Shown here: positions 9,359-18,475 of the stretch, piece by piece
How the letters are laid out: each line of letters opens with the position of its first letter
Numbering within the stretch: the first letter of the stretch is position 1
Assembly (NCBI RefSeq): GCF_007279655.1
Contig: NZ_QKWN01000012.1
Span: forward strand, 62,001-126,000
Direction: 5' to 3'
Length of the DNA: 64,000 nt
DNA from: Robertkochia solimangrovi
GTDB lineage: Bacteria; Bacteroidota; Bacteroidia; Flavobacteriales; Flavobacteriaceae
The notes under the pieces: model-generated
The model's database searches: none
What the model saw: the letters and a program-made list of their open reading frames with translations, nothing else
What the model was told of the DNA's origin: nothing
Program-made: the position numbers and the translations under genes

Positions 9359-9931
9359 ATGAGAAGAATAATCTCTTTTGTGCATATTTCACTAGATGGA
9401 TTTGTAGCAGGACCAAATGGAGAAATGAACTGGATAAAGCTGGATGAGGAGTTGTTTGATCACATTGGAATGCGAATCAGTAAAAGTAATGCCGGGTTAT
9501 ATGGACGTAAGACTTATGAATTGATGGAGGATTACTGGCCGACTGCGGCAGATAATCCGAATGCCACTAAACACGATATCGAGCATTCTGCATGGTATGC
9601 CAGGGCTCATAAGTTCGTGATATCCCATAGCCTGAAAGGCTCATCGCTGGAAAATACAACCATTATCGGGGAAGACCTTACGGGACAGATCAATGAGTTG
9701 CGTCAGCAGGAAGGGAAGGAACTCCTCCTTTTCGGGAGTCCGACCACCACACATGCTCTCTTAAGATTAAATTTGATCGATGGTTTCTGGTTTTTCGTGA
9801 ATCCTGTGGTGTTAGGTGAAGGTATTCCCTTGTTTGAAGGTGTTAAGGATCCCTTAAAACTGAAACTTCAGTCTACGAAACGGTTTGCTTCCGGAGTAAC
9901 GGAATTGAGTTATAGTGTAGTTCGTAGTTAG
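9359..9931 (+). CDS. Dihydrofolate reductase family protein (RibD C-terminal-like)
   Basis: A 190-residue cytoplasmic protein that begins RRIISFVHISLDGFVAGPNG, the usual start of the RibD C-terminal/dihydrofolate-reductase-like family, and carries the mid-protein pattern GLYGRKTYELMEDYWP and the late segment LLRLNLIDGFWFFVNPVVLG. Such stand-alone proteins bind NADPH and reduce unknown substrates; they are not true folate reductases. Initiation is at the ATG directly before the conserved first strand. No operon partner is obvious. Confidence 0.9.
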   Translation: MRRIISFVHISLDGFVAGPNGEMNWIKLDEELFDHIGMRISKSNAGLYGRKTYELMEDYWPTAADNPNATKHDIEHSAWYARAHKFVISHSLKGSSLENTTIIGEDLTGQINELRQQEGKELLLFGSPTTTHALLRLNLIDGFWFFVNPVVLGEGIPLFEGVKDPLKLKLQSTKRFASGVTELSYSVVRS

Positions 9932-10017
9932 TACCTGATTGCAGTATTACTATAGGGAACTTTGAAGGCAATTACATCGAAATTTTGTGTTTTATTCCCA
10001 GTATCTAAAAATCAAAA

Positions 10018-10248
10018 ATGGTAGGAATACAAAGCATAGAATCTAATGTTGATCATCAGTCTGAAAGGGTTAAAAAGTATATAATTCTTTGGTGTAGCAA
10101 AGGCCATTTCTCCCTGGAAATGGATAATAAAAGTATTATTCTGAGGAAGTATCAGGTGCTGACAATCACTTCCGGTAAACATAGTGTGAGCACCAAAACC
10201 GGTTGTATACTTTTTCAGTCGATCCCAGAGGAAGTTATATTATTATAG
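10018..10248 (+). CDS. Orphan cupin-like fragment related to AraC N-terminal domains
   Basis: A 76-residue reading frame in which YIILWCSKGHFSLEMDNKS followed by LRKYQVLTITSGKHSV resembles the ligand-binding cupin of AraC-type regulators. The helix-turn-helix half is missing: translation past the stop codon gives no AraC-like sequence. It may be a remnant of a larger regulator or a short free-standing sensor domain. The frame has no clear ribosome-binding site. Confidence 0.4.
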   Translation: MVGIQSIESNVDHQSERVKKYIILWCSKGHFSLEMDNKSIILRKYQVLTITSGKHSVSTKTGCILFQSIPEEVILL

Positions 10249-10347
10249 GGTAGTCACCAGACAGTGTTTTCAAATCTTAGGAAGTGTGAAACAGTTCAAT
10301 TGGAAAAAGCACTGCCCCCTTATCAAATGGCTATGAGGTAATTTGCA

Positions 10348-10355
10348 TAAATTTG
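10348..10355 (+). promoter_or_regulatory. -7 promoter box for the GFA-family gene
   Basis: TAAATTTG matches TAnnTTTG. It lies downstream of the TTG that would open a longer reading frame (10343), so translation almost surely begins at the ATG at 10382 instead. Confidence 0.5.
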
Positions 10356-10381
10356 ATATTCAAAATATAGCAATTCGATTT

Positions 10382-10783
10382 ATGGAATATTCAGGTTCAT
10401 GTTTGTGTAAAGGTGTAAAGTTTAAAATAACTGGTGTATTTGAAAGTTTTTATCTCTGTCATTGCCGATATTGCCGAAAAGATACCGGATCGGCACATGG
10501 AGCCAATCTTTTTTCATCCTCTGCGAAAATTGAATGGTTAAGAACCGAGAAAAAAATTAAAACGTATCAACCTCACAAAAGTGAACATCTTAAAGCATTC
10601 TGTACGAATTGTGGTTCAGCTTTACCAAGTTTGCAAATGGAAGGAAAGCTTTTAGTAGTTCCGGCAGGTTGTCTGGATACAGAAATAGACCGAAGACCTG
10701 ATGCACATATCTTTTTTTCCAACAAAGCAAACTGGGATGAATCTCTGGAAACACTAAAGCGATTCGATCGTCTGCCTGATTAG
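10382..10783 (+). CDS. GFA/CENP-V family zinc protein
   Basis: A 133-residue protein with the cysteine pattern of the glutathione-dependent formaldehyde-activating (GFA) fold: Cys7 and Cys9 (GSCLCKG), Cys26, Cys28 and Cys31 (CHCRYC) and Cys74 and Cys77 (CTNCG). These bind two zinc ions in known members. Most bacterial proteins of this family are not proven glutathione enzymes, and this organism appears to use bacillithiol, so the substrate is open. The ATG at 10382 is preferred because the first conserved motif starts a few residues later and a promoter box sits just upstream. Confidence 0.87.
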   Translation: MEYSGSCLCKGVKFKITGVFESFYLCHCRYCRKDTGSAHGANLFSSSAKIEWLRTEKKIKTYQPHKSEHLKAFCTNCGSALPSLQMEGKLLVVPAGCLDTEIDRRPDAHIFFSNKANWDESLETLKRFDRLPD

Positions 10784-10970
10784 ATTTTTATTCTGGTAAT
10801 GATACGAAAGGATATTTGACAAGATTTTAATAAGGGCATTGCTGTGAACATTACCTGACATGGAACTTTAATTGCCGGAAGATCCTGTTTTTTATACTTT
10901 TAAGGAGGCGATGAACCGAAGTGATGAGTTTTGTTTCAACTCGGTATTGTGGTCACTTAAAATTTCGAAA

Positions 10971-12092
10971 ATGCATAAAATCAATTGTAATGTGATAGTT
11001 ATGGTAAGGCTCTTAGGTTTTGTTTTTTTAGCGATTGCCACATTTTCATGTAAAGGCCAGGAAACAGAGAATGTTCCCGTTGGAAGTATGGAACAAAAGG
11101 AGCTGTCCGATACGGTTGCAATTCAACCGCTGGTTTATCAGAAGCCTAGGGCTGATACCCGCCACCATTCCACCTTGAACGGTAAGGTTAGTGAATTTAT
11201 ATGGCAGTTTTTTGAAGACAGTCTGGGGAATTTTTGGTTTGGAACCAATCATGACGGAATCATCATGTATGATCAAAAATCGCTCGTAAATTATAGGAAA
11301 GTGGATGGAATTGGAGGCAATGCGGTTAGAGCGATTAAAGAAGATCGCGATGGTGGAATTTGGTTCGGCACTTCCGATGGACTCACCCATTTTAACGGGA
11401 AGGAGTTCATCAACTATACTACAAAAGACGATTTGATCAATGATGAGATCTGGGCAGTAGAGATCGATCCGTCAGGACTTCTCTGGATAGGTACGGCCGG
11501 AGGGGTGAGTAAATTTAACGGGAAGCGGTTTGAGGATTTCATGATTCCAAAACCTGAGGTTGCCGATGCGCGGCCAATGCTGTCTGCCGACAGAGTGAGT
11601 GATATTCTGATCGATGATACTGGTAAAGTATGGTTCGTGAATGACGGTTATGGTATCACCCTATACAAGGATGGTCGTTTCGAGTTTTTAACGGCTGAAT
11701 ATAACCTTACGGATAATAATGTTGCGGATCTTTATCAGGATAGCCGGGGAGATATCTGGATTGGAACTTTCTATGGAGGCGTGAGTAAATTTAATGGGGA
11801 AACCTTCAGGAACTTTACCAGCGAAGGACTTTTAGAAGGTGTGGAGGCTTATAATTTTTGTGAGGACAGGAATGGAAATATTTGGTTCTCTGCAGAAAAT
11901 TTCGGAGTGTACCGATACGATGGCGAAAGGTTCACCCGATTTTCTATAGAGGATGGATTAGCCACTAATACTATACAATCGATTTACGAAGATAAAAAAG
12001 GGCAAATCTGGTTCAGTACCTGGAGTGGGATCAGTCTGTATGATGGGGAGGGAATCAGCGATGTTGCAGAGAAAGTGCTCTGGGCAAGATAA
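10971..12092 (+). CDS. Seven-repeat two-component-regulator-type beta-propeller lipoprotein
   Basis: Starting at ATG 10971 (11001 is equally possible) the product has a lipoprotein signal ending IATFSC. The mature part holds seven repeats of the type DxxGxIWFGT...G: their Trp-containing cores are in the segments NFWFGT, GIWFGT, LLWIGT, KVWFVN, DIWIGT, NIWFSA and QIWFST. Seven is the number needed to close one beta-propeller. In hybrid two-component sensors this module is the periplasmic ligand sensor; here there is no membrane span, kinase or DNA-binding domain. It is probably a surface or periplasmic binding protein. The TTG-initiated extension to 10872 adds no domain. Confidence 0.82.
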   Translation: MHKINCNVIVMVRLLGFVFLAIATFSCKGQETENVPVGSMEQKELSDTVAIQPLVYQKPRADTRHHSTLNGKVSEFIWQFFEDSLGNFWFGTNHDGIIMYDQKSLVNYRKVDGIGGNAVRAIKEDRDGGIWFGTSDGLTHFNGKEFINYTTKDDLINDEIWAVEIDPSGLLWIGTAGGVSKFNGKRFEDFMIPKPEVADARPMLSADRVSDILIDDTGKVWFVNDGYGITLYKDGRFEFLTAEYNLTDNNVADLYQDSRGDIWIGTFYGGVSKFNGETFRNFTSEGLLEGVEAYNFCEDRNGNIWFSAENFGVYRYDGERFTRFSIEDGLATNTIQSIYEDKKGQIWFSTWSGISLYDGEGISDVAEKVLWAR

Positions 12093-12194
12093 ATACGGAT
12101 AATAGAAATGTGAAATTTGTGCTAGCCCGTTAAATGGCGTAAGAATGGCATATTGGTGACGTCCGTTAATTTGATTAACTAAAATAATTTTACG

Positions 12195-12623
12195 ATGAAT
12201 AAGGGAAAGCAACTCATGATAGCAACTATCGTAAAAGAAAGACGGATGAAGTTTAATTATACTCAAATGGAATTGGCGGAAATCTCCAATATTAGTCTGC
12301 GTTCCATTCAGCGCATCGAAAATGGAGCGGTTATGCCAAGAGTACATACCTTGAAAATACTTGCTAAGATTCTGGATTTCCCTCTGGAACTTATAACTAC
12401 AACGGATAGTTTAAACGTAGGTAAATGGCAAACCTGGTCTTTTAGAGAAATTATCATTTCTCTTCTGATAATTATTGCAACTATATTATTGGCAATTGCC
12501 TTTATCGCACAATCATCAACATTTCCCGAAACTGATTTCGAGTTGTTGCTGTATTGTGCTTCCGTAATAGGGATATTGATTTTCCTGTTACAGTTATACT
12601 GGAGATGTAAGGTTTTTCGATAG
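12195..12623 (+). CDS. XRE-family helix-turn-helix protein with two membrane spans
   Basis: A 142-residue protein. Residues 8-65 form an XRE/Cro-type helix-turn-helix (TQMELAEISNISLRSIQRIE is the recognition part). Two hydrophobic segments follow at about 84-106 and 116-136, so the DNA-binding domain is held at the inner membrane. It lies 29 bases before a CPBP intramembrane protease gene in the same orientation, suggesting that the two are made together. The target genes are unknown. Confidence 0.85.
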   Translation: MNKGKQLMIATIVKERRMKFNYTQMELAEISNISLRSIQRIENGAVMPRVHTLKILAKILDFPLELITTTDSLNVGKWQTWSFREIIISLLIIIATILLAIAFIAQSSTFPETDFELLLYCASVIGILIFLLQLYWRCKVFR

Positions 12624-12652
12624 GTGAAACATCGATCTGAAACGAATACAAT

Positions 12653-13363
12653 ATGATCGGAATTGTCATTATTCTCATGGCTTCATGGCTGTTACTTTAT
12701 TTTTTTAGGCATGAAGGACTGCAGGTGCTCGGAATTTGTCCATTACGGCAAAGGAGTACTGAATTCGCCGTTGGTCTGACCTTCATCTTTCTTTTAAAAT
12801 CCATGTTCATTATCATCGATTCAATGGTGTATGCGATAGACTGGAAACTGAATCCTGCAATTGATTATATGCATACAAGTCGATCATTTTTGTATCATCT
12901 CAGATCGGCGCTTACGGAAGATCTTGTGTTTCGGGGGGCGCTGTTTTATTTGCTACTCCAAAAACTTGGAATGCACACAGCAATTCTGATTTCTGCTGTT
13001 GTCTTTGGTATGTATCATTGGGTTTCCTATGGTGTAATTGGCGATGGGATAGTTGTCTTAATCTATGTACTTGTAACGACAGGTTTAACCGGTTATATCT
13101 GGGCTTTTACCTATGTAAAGACGGGTTCAGTCCTCATGTCTTTTGGCTTTCATGCCGGTTGGAATTTTTTTAACACACTGTTTTACGATTCTGAACCTTA
13201 TGGCAATCTTCTTTTTCTGGACTCCACACGGCGTAGTTTATCTGGAACTTATGGCACTCTTTATGCTATTTTTATAGGTATTGCACCCGCCATATTTACA
13301 CTGATATTTGTAAAGTGGTGGGTTAAATTTAAAAGTATCTCTGAAGAGGAGTCCCCAATGTAA
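12653..13363 (+). CDS. CPBP-family intramembrane metalloprotease
   Basis: A 236-residue multi-span membrane protein with the three motifs of the CAAX protease/bacteriocin-processing (CPBP, Abi) family: Glu89-Asp90 and Arg94 in TEDLVFRG (a variant of EExxxR), His122 in MYHW, and His167 with Asn171 in FHAGWNFFN. These residues form the active site in related enzymes. The neighbour upstream is a membrane-tethered XRE regulator, a possible substrate. The downstream gene is convergent with only 21 bases between stops. Confidence 0.88.
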   Translation: MIGIVIILMASWLLLYFFRHEGLQVLGICPLRQRSTEFAVGLTFIFLLKSMFIIIDSMVYAIDWKLNPAIDYMHTSRSFLYHLRSALTEDLVFRGALFYLLLQKLGMHTAILISAVVFGMYHWVSYGVIGDGIVVLIYVLVTTGLTGYIWAFTYVKTGSVLMSFGFHAGWNFFNTLFYDSEPYGNLLFLDSTRRSLSGTYGTLYAIFIGIAPAIFTLIFVKWWVKFKSISEEESPM

Positions 13364-13384
13364 ACAAAGGCATGAGCGTCGGTT

Positions 13385-13933
13385 CTATGGTACCATAAAA
13401 TGTCCGCTCCACTGACCGCTTTCTTCATAACTGTACATCACTCGAAGATGAATCGGGCGTTTTAACTGCAGGTACTCGATTTTGTAAGGTTCTATGTTTA
13501 AAACACAGAAATGATTACTGTTATTCAGGTACTCGATCTTGTCAGGTCGTGTGACCTTAGTGCCCGGAGATTGTGCAGCACTGTAATCATGCTTAGCTTC
13601 TTCATTGATCTGTTCCCAGAGCTTTTTAATACGCTTTGGGTTCTCTTCGGGAAAAGCGACTGCATCGATCTTTACCTGTAATAATTTGAAGTGATCGAAG
13701 AACAACAGGCATACTTTGTTGTTCTCTCTGATATGTGTTACTTTCTTAGATCTGCGATCGGTAAAGATCGAGATCTTGAGCTCATCATCCACATCTCTGA
13801 GTACCACTGTTCTCAATCGGGGAGTCTGGTTGATACCCATGGTAGCCAGCGTAAAATATCGGAAGGGATGTTTATGGTCTTTAAGAGCTTTTTTTAGCTC
13901 ATTTTTGGCATTATCTAAATATTCCTGAGTCAC
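13385..13933 (-). CDS. Pyridoxamine 5'-phosphate oxidase-like FMN-binding protein
   Basis: A 182-residue protein with the split-barrel flavin fold: LATMGINQTPRLRTVVLRDV near residue 29, then KISIFTDRRSKKVTHI and VCLLFFDHFKLLQVKIDA. It is shorter than and different from PdxH at the C-terminus (it ends in SGQWSGHFMVP), so it is better called a PPOX-like protein than the vitamin B6 enzyme. It probably binds FMN in the cytoplasm. It is divergent from the PLP-dependent decarboxylase gene, with a promoter box between. Confidence 0.85.
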   Translation of the reverse strand: MTQEYLDNAKNELKKALKDHKHPFRYFTLATMGINQTPRLRTVVLRDVDDELKISIFTDRRSKKVTHIRENNKVCLLFFDHFKLLQVKIDAVAFPEENPKRIKKLWEQINEEAKHDYSAAQSPGTKVTRPDKIEYLNNSNHFCVLNIEPYKIEYLQLKRPIHLRVMYSYEESGQWSGHFMVP

Positions 13934-13984
13934 GATCCAAGTTTTTATAAAGGTACAAATTCTGTGTTAAATTTTACAAAAGCC

Positions 13985-13992
13985 TACCTTTG
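13985..13992 (+). promoter_or_regulatory. -7 promoter box for the PLP decarboxylase gene
   Basis: TACCTTTG matches TAnnTTTG and ends 18 bases before the ATG at 14011. It overlaps the TTG at 13990 that would start a longer frame, which argues against that alternative start. Confidence 0.5.
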
Positions 13993-14010
13993 CAAAAAAA
14001 TTACAGATAC

Positions 14011-15381
14011 ATGCATAATATCGATATAGATGTGGTGGAAATGACATTGGATGTCATGAAGTATGCCATTCACAGAATTACGAATTCCAATCCTGAACTG
14101 GGTATTCCCCGTAAAGAATCTGAATTACGGGAATTGGTAGGTGAAACTATTACTGAGCAAGGGATCGGTGGAGAAAAAGCCTTTCAGTTATTTCGTGATG
14201 TACTCGTGAAAGCTACGGTACCGATCGATCACCCCAGACACCTGGCTTTTGTGCCTGCATCACCAACCCGTGCAGCTGTGATGTTCGATCTTGTGACTTC
14301 TGCTTCCAGTATCCATGGTGCCTACTGGATGGAAGGTGCCGGTGGAATTTATTGTGAGAATGAAGCGATGAAATGGCTGGTCTCACTTACCGGACTTCCG
14401 GAAGGAGCCTTTGGTGTATTTACCAGTGGAGGTACTGCTGCCAATCTTTCAGCTATGGTAGCAGCTAGGGAAAATTGGAGATCTGCAGGCGAACATATCA
14501 GGGAGCGTGGACTCATTATTACCTCAATAGGGGCCCATTCGTCTATCAAGGCAATGGCCAAGGTCATCGATGCCGATGTTTTACTGGTGGATACAGAAGA
14601 TCGTATGGATGCTGAGATGCTGATCGCGAAGATCGCAGGATTGTCAGAGCAGGATCGCCATCGTCTATTTGCTGTAGTAGCAACCGGAGGTACGACCAAT
14701 GCCGGGATCATCGATGATCTGGATGGTATCGCTTCTGTTTGTGAGCAAGAAGAATTATGGTTCCATGTAGATGCCGCTTATGGTGGAGGAGCATTGGCTG
14801 CTGATTCGGTTCGGCACTTGTTCAATGGGATCGAACGAGCAGACAGTATTACCATTGACCCGCATAAATGGTTGTTCTCTCCATACGATTGTGGGGCTGT
14901 TATCTATAAGAGACCAGAACTGGCTAAAAAGGCACATTCTCAGGAAGGATCCTATCTCGACATTTTTAAAGATGAAGGAGCACACGGATTCAATCCTTCC
15001 GATTACCAGATCCAGCTTACCAGAAGGGTGAGAGGCTTACCTTTGTGGTTCTCACTGGCCATGCATGGAACCGATAAATATAAATGGGCGGTCGAGTGTG
15101 GAATATCGATGGCCAAAAAAGCCGGAGATATGATCGAGGCGGAAGATCATGTAGAACTGGTTCGTGACCCTAGCTTGTCTTGTGTTTTATTCAGAAGAAA
15201 GGGATGGACGCCGGATCAATACCGCGACTGGACTTATAAGAACCATCGTGAAGGTGTCGCATTGGTTACTCCTACAAAATGGAAATCCGGACAACAGTAT
15301 GAAACCGTAGCGCGATTTTGTTTTATTAACCCGGATACTACGGAAAAGGATGTACAGTTGATACTGGACACCATGAAATAA
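14011..15381 (+). CDS. PLP-dependent group II decarboxylase
   Basis: A 456-residue enzyme of the aromatic-amino-acid/glutamate decarboxylase group. The cofactor site is clear: FTSGGTAANL for phosphate binding, FHVDAAYGGG for the ring-contacting Asp, and DPHKWLFSPYD with the Schiff-base Lys286. PRHLAFVPASPTRAAVMFDL near the start matches the substrate-side loop in this family. The substrate (aromatic amino acid, glutamate, diaminobutyrate or aspartate) cannot be fixed from sequence reading. The gene is followed by a bidirectional terminator. Confidence 0.9.
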   Translation: MHNIDIDVVEMTLDVMKYAIHRITNSNPELGIPRKESELRELVGETITEQGIGGEKAFQLFRDVLVKATVPIDHPRHLAFVPASPTRAAVMFDLVTSASSIHGAYWMEGAGGIYCENEAMKWLVSLTGLPEGAFGVFTSGGTAANLSAMVAARENWRSAGEHIRERGLIITSIGAHSSIKAMAKVIDADVLLVDTEDRMDAEMLIAKIAGLSEQDRHRLFAVVATGGTTNAGIIDDLDGIASVCEQEELWFHVDAAYGGGALAADSVRHLFNGIERADSITIDPHKWLFSPYDCGAVIYKRPELAKKAHSQEGSYLDIFKDEGAHGFNPSDYQIQLTRRVRGLPLWFSLAMHGTDKYKWAVECGISMAKKAGDMIEAEDHVELVRDPSLSCVLFRRKGWTPDQYRDWTYKNHREGVALVTPTKWKSGQQYETVARFCFINPDTTEKDVQLILDTMK

Positions 15382-15390
15382 TAAAAATAG

Positions 15391-15415
15391 CCCCGGATTC
15401 GTTCCGGGGTTTTTA
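15391..15415. terminator. Bidirectional terminator
   Basis: CCCCGGA at 15391-15397 pairs with TCCGGGG at 15403-15409; T follows on the plus strand and A-rich sequence precedes it. It serves the decarboxylase gene and the convergent outer-membrane protein gene. Confidence 0.85.
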
Positions 15416-16810
15416 ATTTAAAGGGATGTTGAAACCCACGAGAAGTCGGAAGCGGTCAACACTTACCGAAAGATTGTCGTCGTTGAAATCTGTTGGCCCT
15501 ACAGGTAAGGTGATCGCTCTTTGAAAATCTCCCGCAGCGGTGGTATATACTGCTCCAAAGACGAGGTGGAAAGTGTTGGCATCGATATTTACCCCACCTC
15601 CGAAATGATAATTGTCGAGGGTAAGGAGATTCTCCTCTCCGAAGCCATTTTCATTCTCGATGAGTGACTCATTTCTTTTCACCGGTGAAAAATCAGTGGT
15701 AAAGCTGAGGTAGAGTCCGAGTGTCTTTGTCAAATATAGCTCCGTACCAAAACCAAAATTGAGGACCCCTTTTAGTTCTTCTTTTCTTTCTGCCGTATCC
15801 ACAGGTTCTGTTACACTTTCGATGGGAGGAATATCGAGTCGGTCATAGGCTGAAACCGGTGCATGCCAGTCGGCATTTAGATGGAGTACATGTTTATCAA
15901 TTGGAATTCCCGCCCCGATATTCACGCCTAACGGGACCTTTCTTTTAGAATTTATATTGTCAAACTGAGCGATGGTAAGAATGTCGGCACCGGTATTTCC
16001 GGAAGCGAAGATAAACTCACCGTTATAATTTCCTTTCTGGCTGATCTCGAGGTAAGGAAGATCGATGTTGATCCCCAGGTCAAAGCTTGGTAATTTCCAT
16101 GCAGCACCTAATTTAAAGAACAGCCCCATGGAATGTTGTTCGAAAGAGGTTTCTCCATCGGAAAGGTAGATCGGATCGTCTTCATTTAAGAGTACGAAAC
16201 GAATGGCATCGGTTCCGCTGTAATTATAGAAACTGGCGAACATAGAAATACCAATACTGAAATTGTCTTTGAGCTTTTTACCCCAACTCAGGCCGAACCA
16301 CTCTTCAGTGACCTTCATAGTAATGCCAATTTTGGTATTGAAGAATTGCCCAGGTGAAAGAAGGTCCGAATTATCTGCGTCCAAAAGGCCTGTGTCAAAG
16401 GAAGCATCTACGTCGATGCGGCTACGGGATAAAAAAGAATAATAGAAGTTCTCAGTTCCCAGTTTAACGCTACCGGCTACTAGTCCGGGAAGGGCATTGA
16501 ATCTTGGGTTCTCGATGTTGATACCTTCTCCCAGAAAATCATCGATACGTATCATCGAACGTTCGTAGAATTTACCTTCGATGGAAAACTTTGGGTTTTC
16601 GACCAAGGCAAGTCTGGCTGGATTATAGAAAACAGCACCGAGATCGGTTACACTTCCAGTAACGTTCCCATTGAGAAGAACAGATTTATTACCATAGTTT
16701 TCATAGCGATAACTCCGCTGTCCATAGGTGTTTAAATTTATAAATACTACAATTACTGTAGTGAGAAATGTGAGGCGTTTCGGGAAATTGCGTCTTTCAG
16801 ATACTATCAT
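15413..16810 (-). CDS. Outer-membrane beta-barrel protein, FadL/OmpP1-like
   Basis: A 465-residue exported protein with a signal peptide (TVIVVFINLNTYGQ). The mature start GSVTDLGAVFYNPARLAL corresponds to the N-terminal region of FadL/TodX-like channels, in which a similar AxFYNPAxL stretch is conserved. The remainder is made of alternating strands with aromatic belts and short turns, and it ends in a strand with a hydrophobic terminal pattern (RLLVGFNIPLN), as expected for a barrel. Its transported compound is unknown; long-chain hydrophobic substrates would fit the family. Confidence 0.7.
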   Translation of the reverse strand: MIVSERRNFPKRLTFLTTVIVVFINLNTYGQRSYRYENYGNKSVLLNGNVTGSVTDLGAVFYNPARLALVENPKFSIEGKFYERSMIRIDDFLGEGINIENPRFNALPGLVAGSVKLGTENFYYSFLSRSRIDVDASFDTGLLDADNSDLLSPGQFFNTKIGITMKVTEEWFGLSWGKKLKDNFSIGISMFASFYNYSGTDAIRFVLLNEDDPIYLSDGETSFEQHSMGLFFKLGAAWKLPSFDLGINIDLPYLEISQKGNYNGEFIFASGNTGADILTIAQFDNINSKRKVPLGVNIGAGIPIDKHVLHLNADWHAPVSAYDRLDIPPIESVTEPVDTAERKEELKGVLNFGFGTELYLTKTLGLYLSFTTDFSPVKRNESLIENENGFGEENLLTLDNYHFGGGVNIDANTFHLVFGAVYTTAAGDFQRAITLPVGPTDFNDDNLSVSVDRFRLLVGFNIPLN

Positions 16811-16924
16811 AAAAGTATGAATCGGTTATTTGAAGGGGCATGGGATAACGCCTTTTTTCTAAAGGTGTTGATTATTAATTTTTAAATATAGTTAAAAGAG
16901 ACTTTTTCTAACAGTTCAAATTGT

Positions 16925-16932
16925 TATTTTTG
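16925..16932 (+). promoter_or_regulatory. -7 promoter box immediately before guaA
   Basis: TATTTTTG matches TAnnTTTG and ends three bases before the guaA ATG. If used, the guaA mRNA would be leaderless or nearly so. Confidence 0.5.
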
Positions 16933-16935
16933 CGC

Positions 16936-18465
16936 ATGCAAAATAATGTACTCATTTTAGACTTCGGATCGCAGTATACGCAACTCATTGCGCGCAGGGT
17001 CAGGGAACTGAATATATACTGTGAAATTCATCCATACAATAATATTCCAGAGAATCTATCTGATTTTAAGGCGACCATCCTTTCCGGGAGTCCGTTTTCA
17101 GTAAGGGCGGAAGATGCTCCGCATCCGGATCTCAGTGGAATTAAAGGAAAAATGCCTGTTCTGGGTGTTTGTTACGGTGCTCAATATATGGCACATTTCA
17201 ACGGAGGAAATGTTTCTCCTTCTAACACCCGTGAATACGGAAGGGCAAATCTTTCCTTTATCAAAGAGAATGAATCTTTCTTCAACGATATTCATATCGG
17301 GAGTCAGGTGTGGATGAGTCACAGCGATACAATCAAGCAATTACCCGAAGGCGGAGTGAAGCTGGCAAGTACTGCGGATGTTGAAAATGCAGCCTATAAG
17401 ATCGAAGGTGAGGAAACCTATGCGATCCAGTTCCATCCGGAAGTTTATCATTCAACCGATGGTAAGAAGTTATTGGAAAACTTCCTCGTAGGCATTGCAA
17501 AAGTTAAACAGGACTGGACTCCTGATAACTTTGTGGAAATGACCGTGGAAAGTCTTAAAGAAAAAGTAGGGGATGGGAAAGTTGTACTCGGACTTTCAGG
17601 AGGAGTAGATTCAACCGTTGCTGCTGTCTTGCTCAATAAAGCTATCGGAAAGAATCTGTATTGTATATTCGTGAATAACGGACTTTTACGTAAGAATGAA
17701 TTTGAGAACGTTCTCGATCAGTATGAGGGGATGGGACTTAACGTAAAAGGAGTGGATGCGACGGCACGCTTTTTGGATGCATTGGATGGAATCGAAGATC
17801 CTGAGGAGAAAAGAAAAGCGATCGGTAGAGTATTTATCGAGGTCTTCGATGATGAGGCGCATCTCGTACAGGATGTTGACTGGCTCGGACAGGGTACTAT
17901 TTATCCTGATGTGATCGAATCTATTTCTGTTAAAGGGCCTTCTGCTACGATCAAGAGTCATCATAATGTAGGTGGATTGCCTGATTTTATGAAACTTAAG
18001 GTGGTGGAGCCATTGAATATGCTCTTTAAAGATGAAGTGCGACGCGTAGGAGCAAGTCTTGGTATCGATCCGGAACTGCTTGGACGTCATCCATTTCCGG
18101 GACCTGGTCTGGCAATTCGTATTCTGGGTGATATTACTGCCGAAAAAGTTCGTATTTTGCAGGAAGTTGACGATATTTTCATCAGCGGACTCAAAACCTG
18201 GGGACTGTACGATAAAGTATGGCAGGCAGGAGCTATTCTTTTACCGGTGAATTCGGTAGGAGTAATGGGAGATGAACGAACCTACGAAAAATGTGTGGCC
18301 TTACGTGCGGTGGAAAGTACCGATGGAATGACTGCAGATTGGGTGAATCTTCCTTATGAGTTTTTACAAAAAACATCTAATGATATAATAAATAAGGTTA
18401 AAGGCGTTAATAGAGTAGTATATGATATCAGTTCTAAGCCGCCGGCAACCATAGAATGGGAATAA
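16936..18465 (+). CDS. guaA: GMP synthase (glutamine-hydrolysing)
   Basis: A 509-residue enzyme that aminates XMP to GMP. The glutamine amidotransferase domain comes first ([20 protein letters not shown], nucleophile Cys79 in GVCYGAQY, and the FHPEV segment), then the PP-loop ATPase ([17 protein letters not shown]) and the C-terminal dimerisation domain with [13 protein letters not shown]. The ATG at 16936 is chosen because [13 protein letters not shown] aligns with family starts; the TTG at 16921 would add five meaningless residues. It is followed after 10 bases by a LysM gene, an order I recall as common in Flavobacteria. Confidence 0.98.
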   Translation: MQNNVLILDFGSQYTQLIARRVRELNIYCEIHPYNNIPENLSDFKATILSGSPFSVRAEDAPHPDLSGIKGKMPVLGVCYGAQYMAHFNGGNVSPSNTREYGRANLSFIKENESFFNDIHIGSQVWMSHSDTIKQLPEGGVKLASTADVENAAYKIEGEETYAIQFHPEVYHSTDGKKLLENFLVGIAKVKQDWTPDNFVEMTVESLKEKVGDGKVVLGLSGGVDSTVAAVLLNKAIGKNLYCIFVNNGLLRKNEFENVLDQYEGMGLNVKGVDATARFLDALDGIEDPEEKRKAIGRVFIEVFDDEAHLVQDVDWLGQGTIYPDVIESISVKGPSATIKSHHNVGGLPDFMKLKVVEPLNMLFKDEVRRVGASLGIDPELLGRHPFPGPGLAIRILGDITAEKVRILQEVDDIFISGLKTWGLYDKVWQAGAILLPVNSVGVMGDERTYEKCVALRAVESTDGMTADWVNLPYEFLQKTSNDIINKVKGVNRVVYDISSKPPATIEWE

Positions 18466-18475
18466 CATTAATTTC

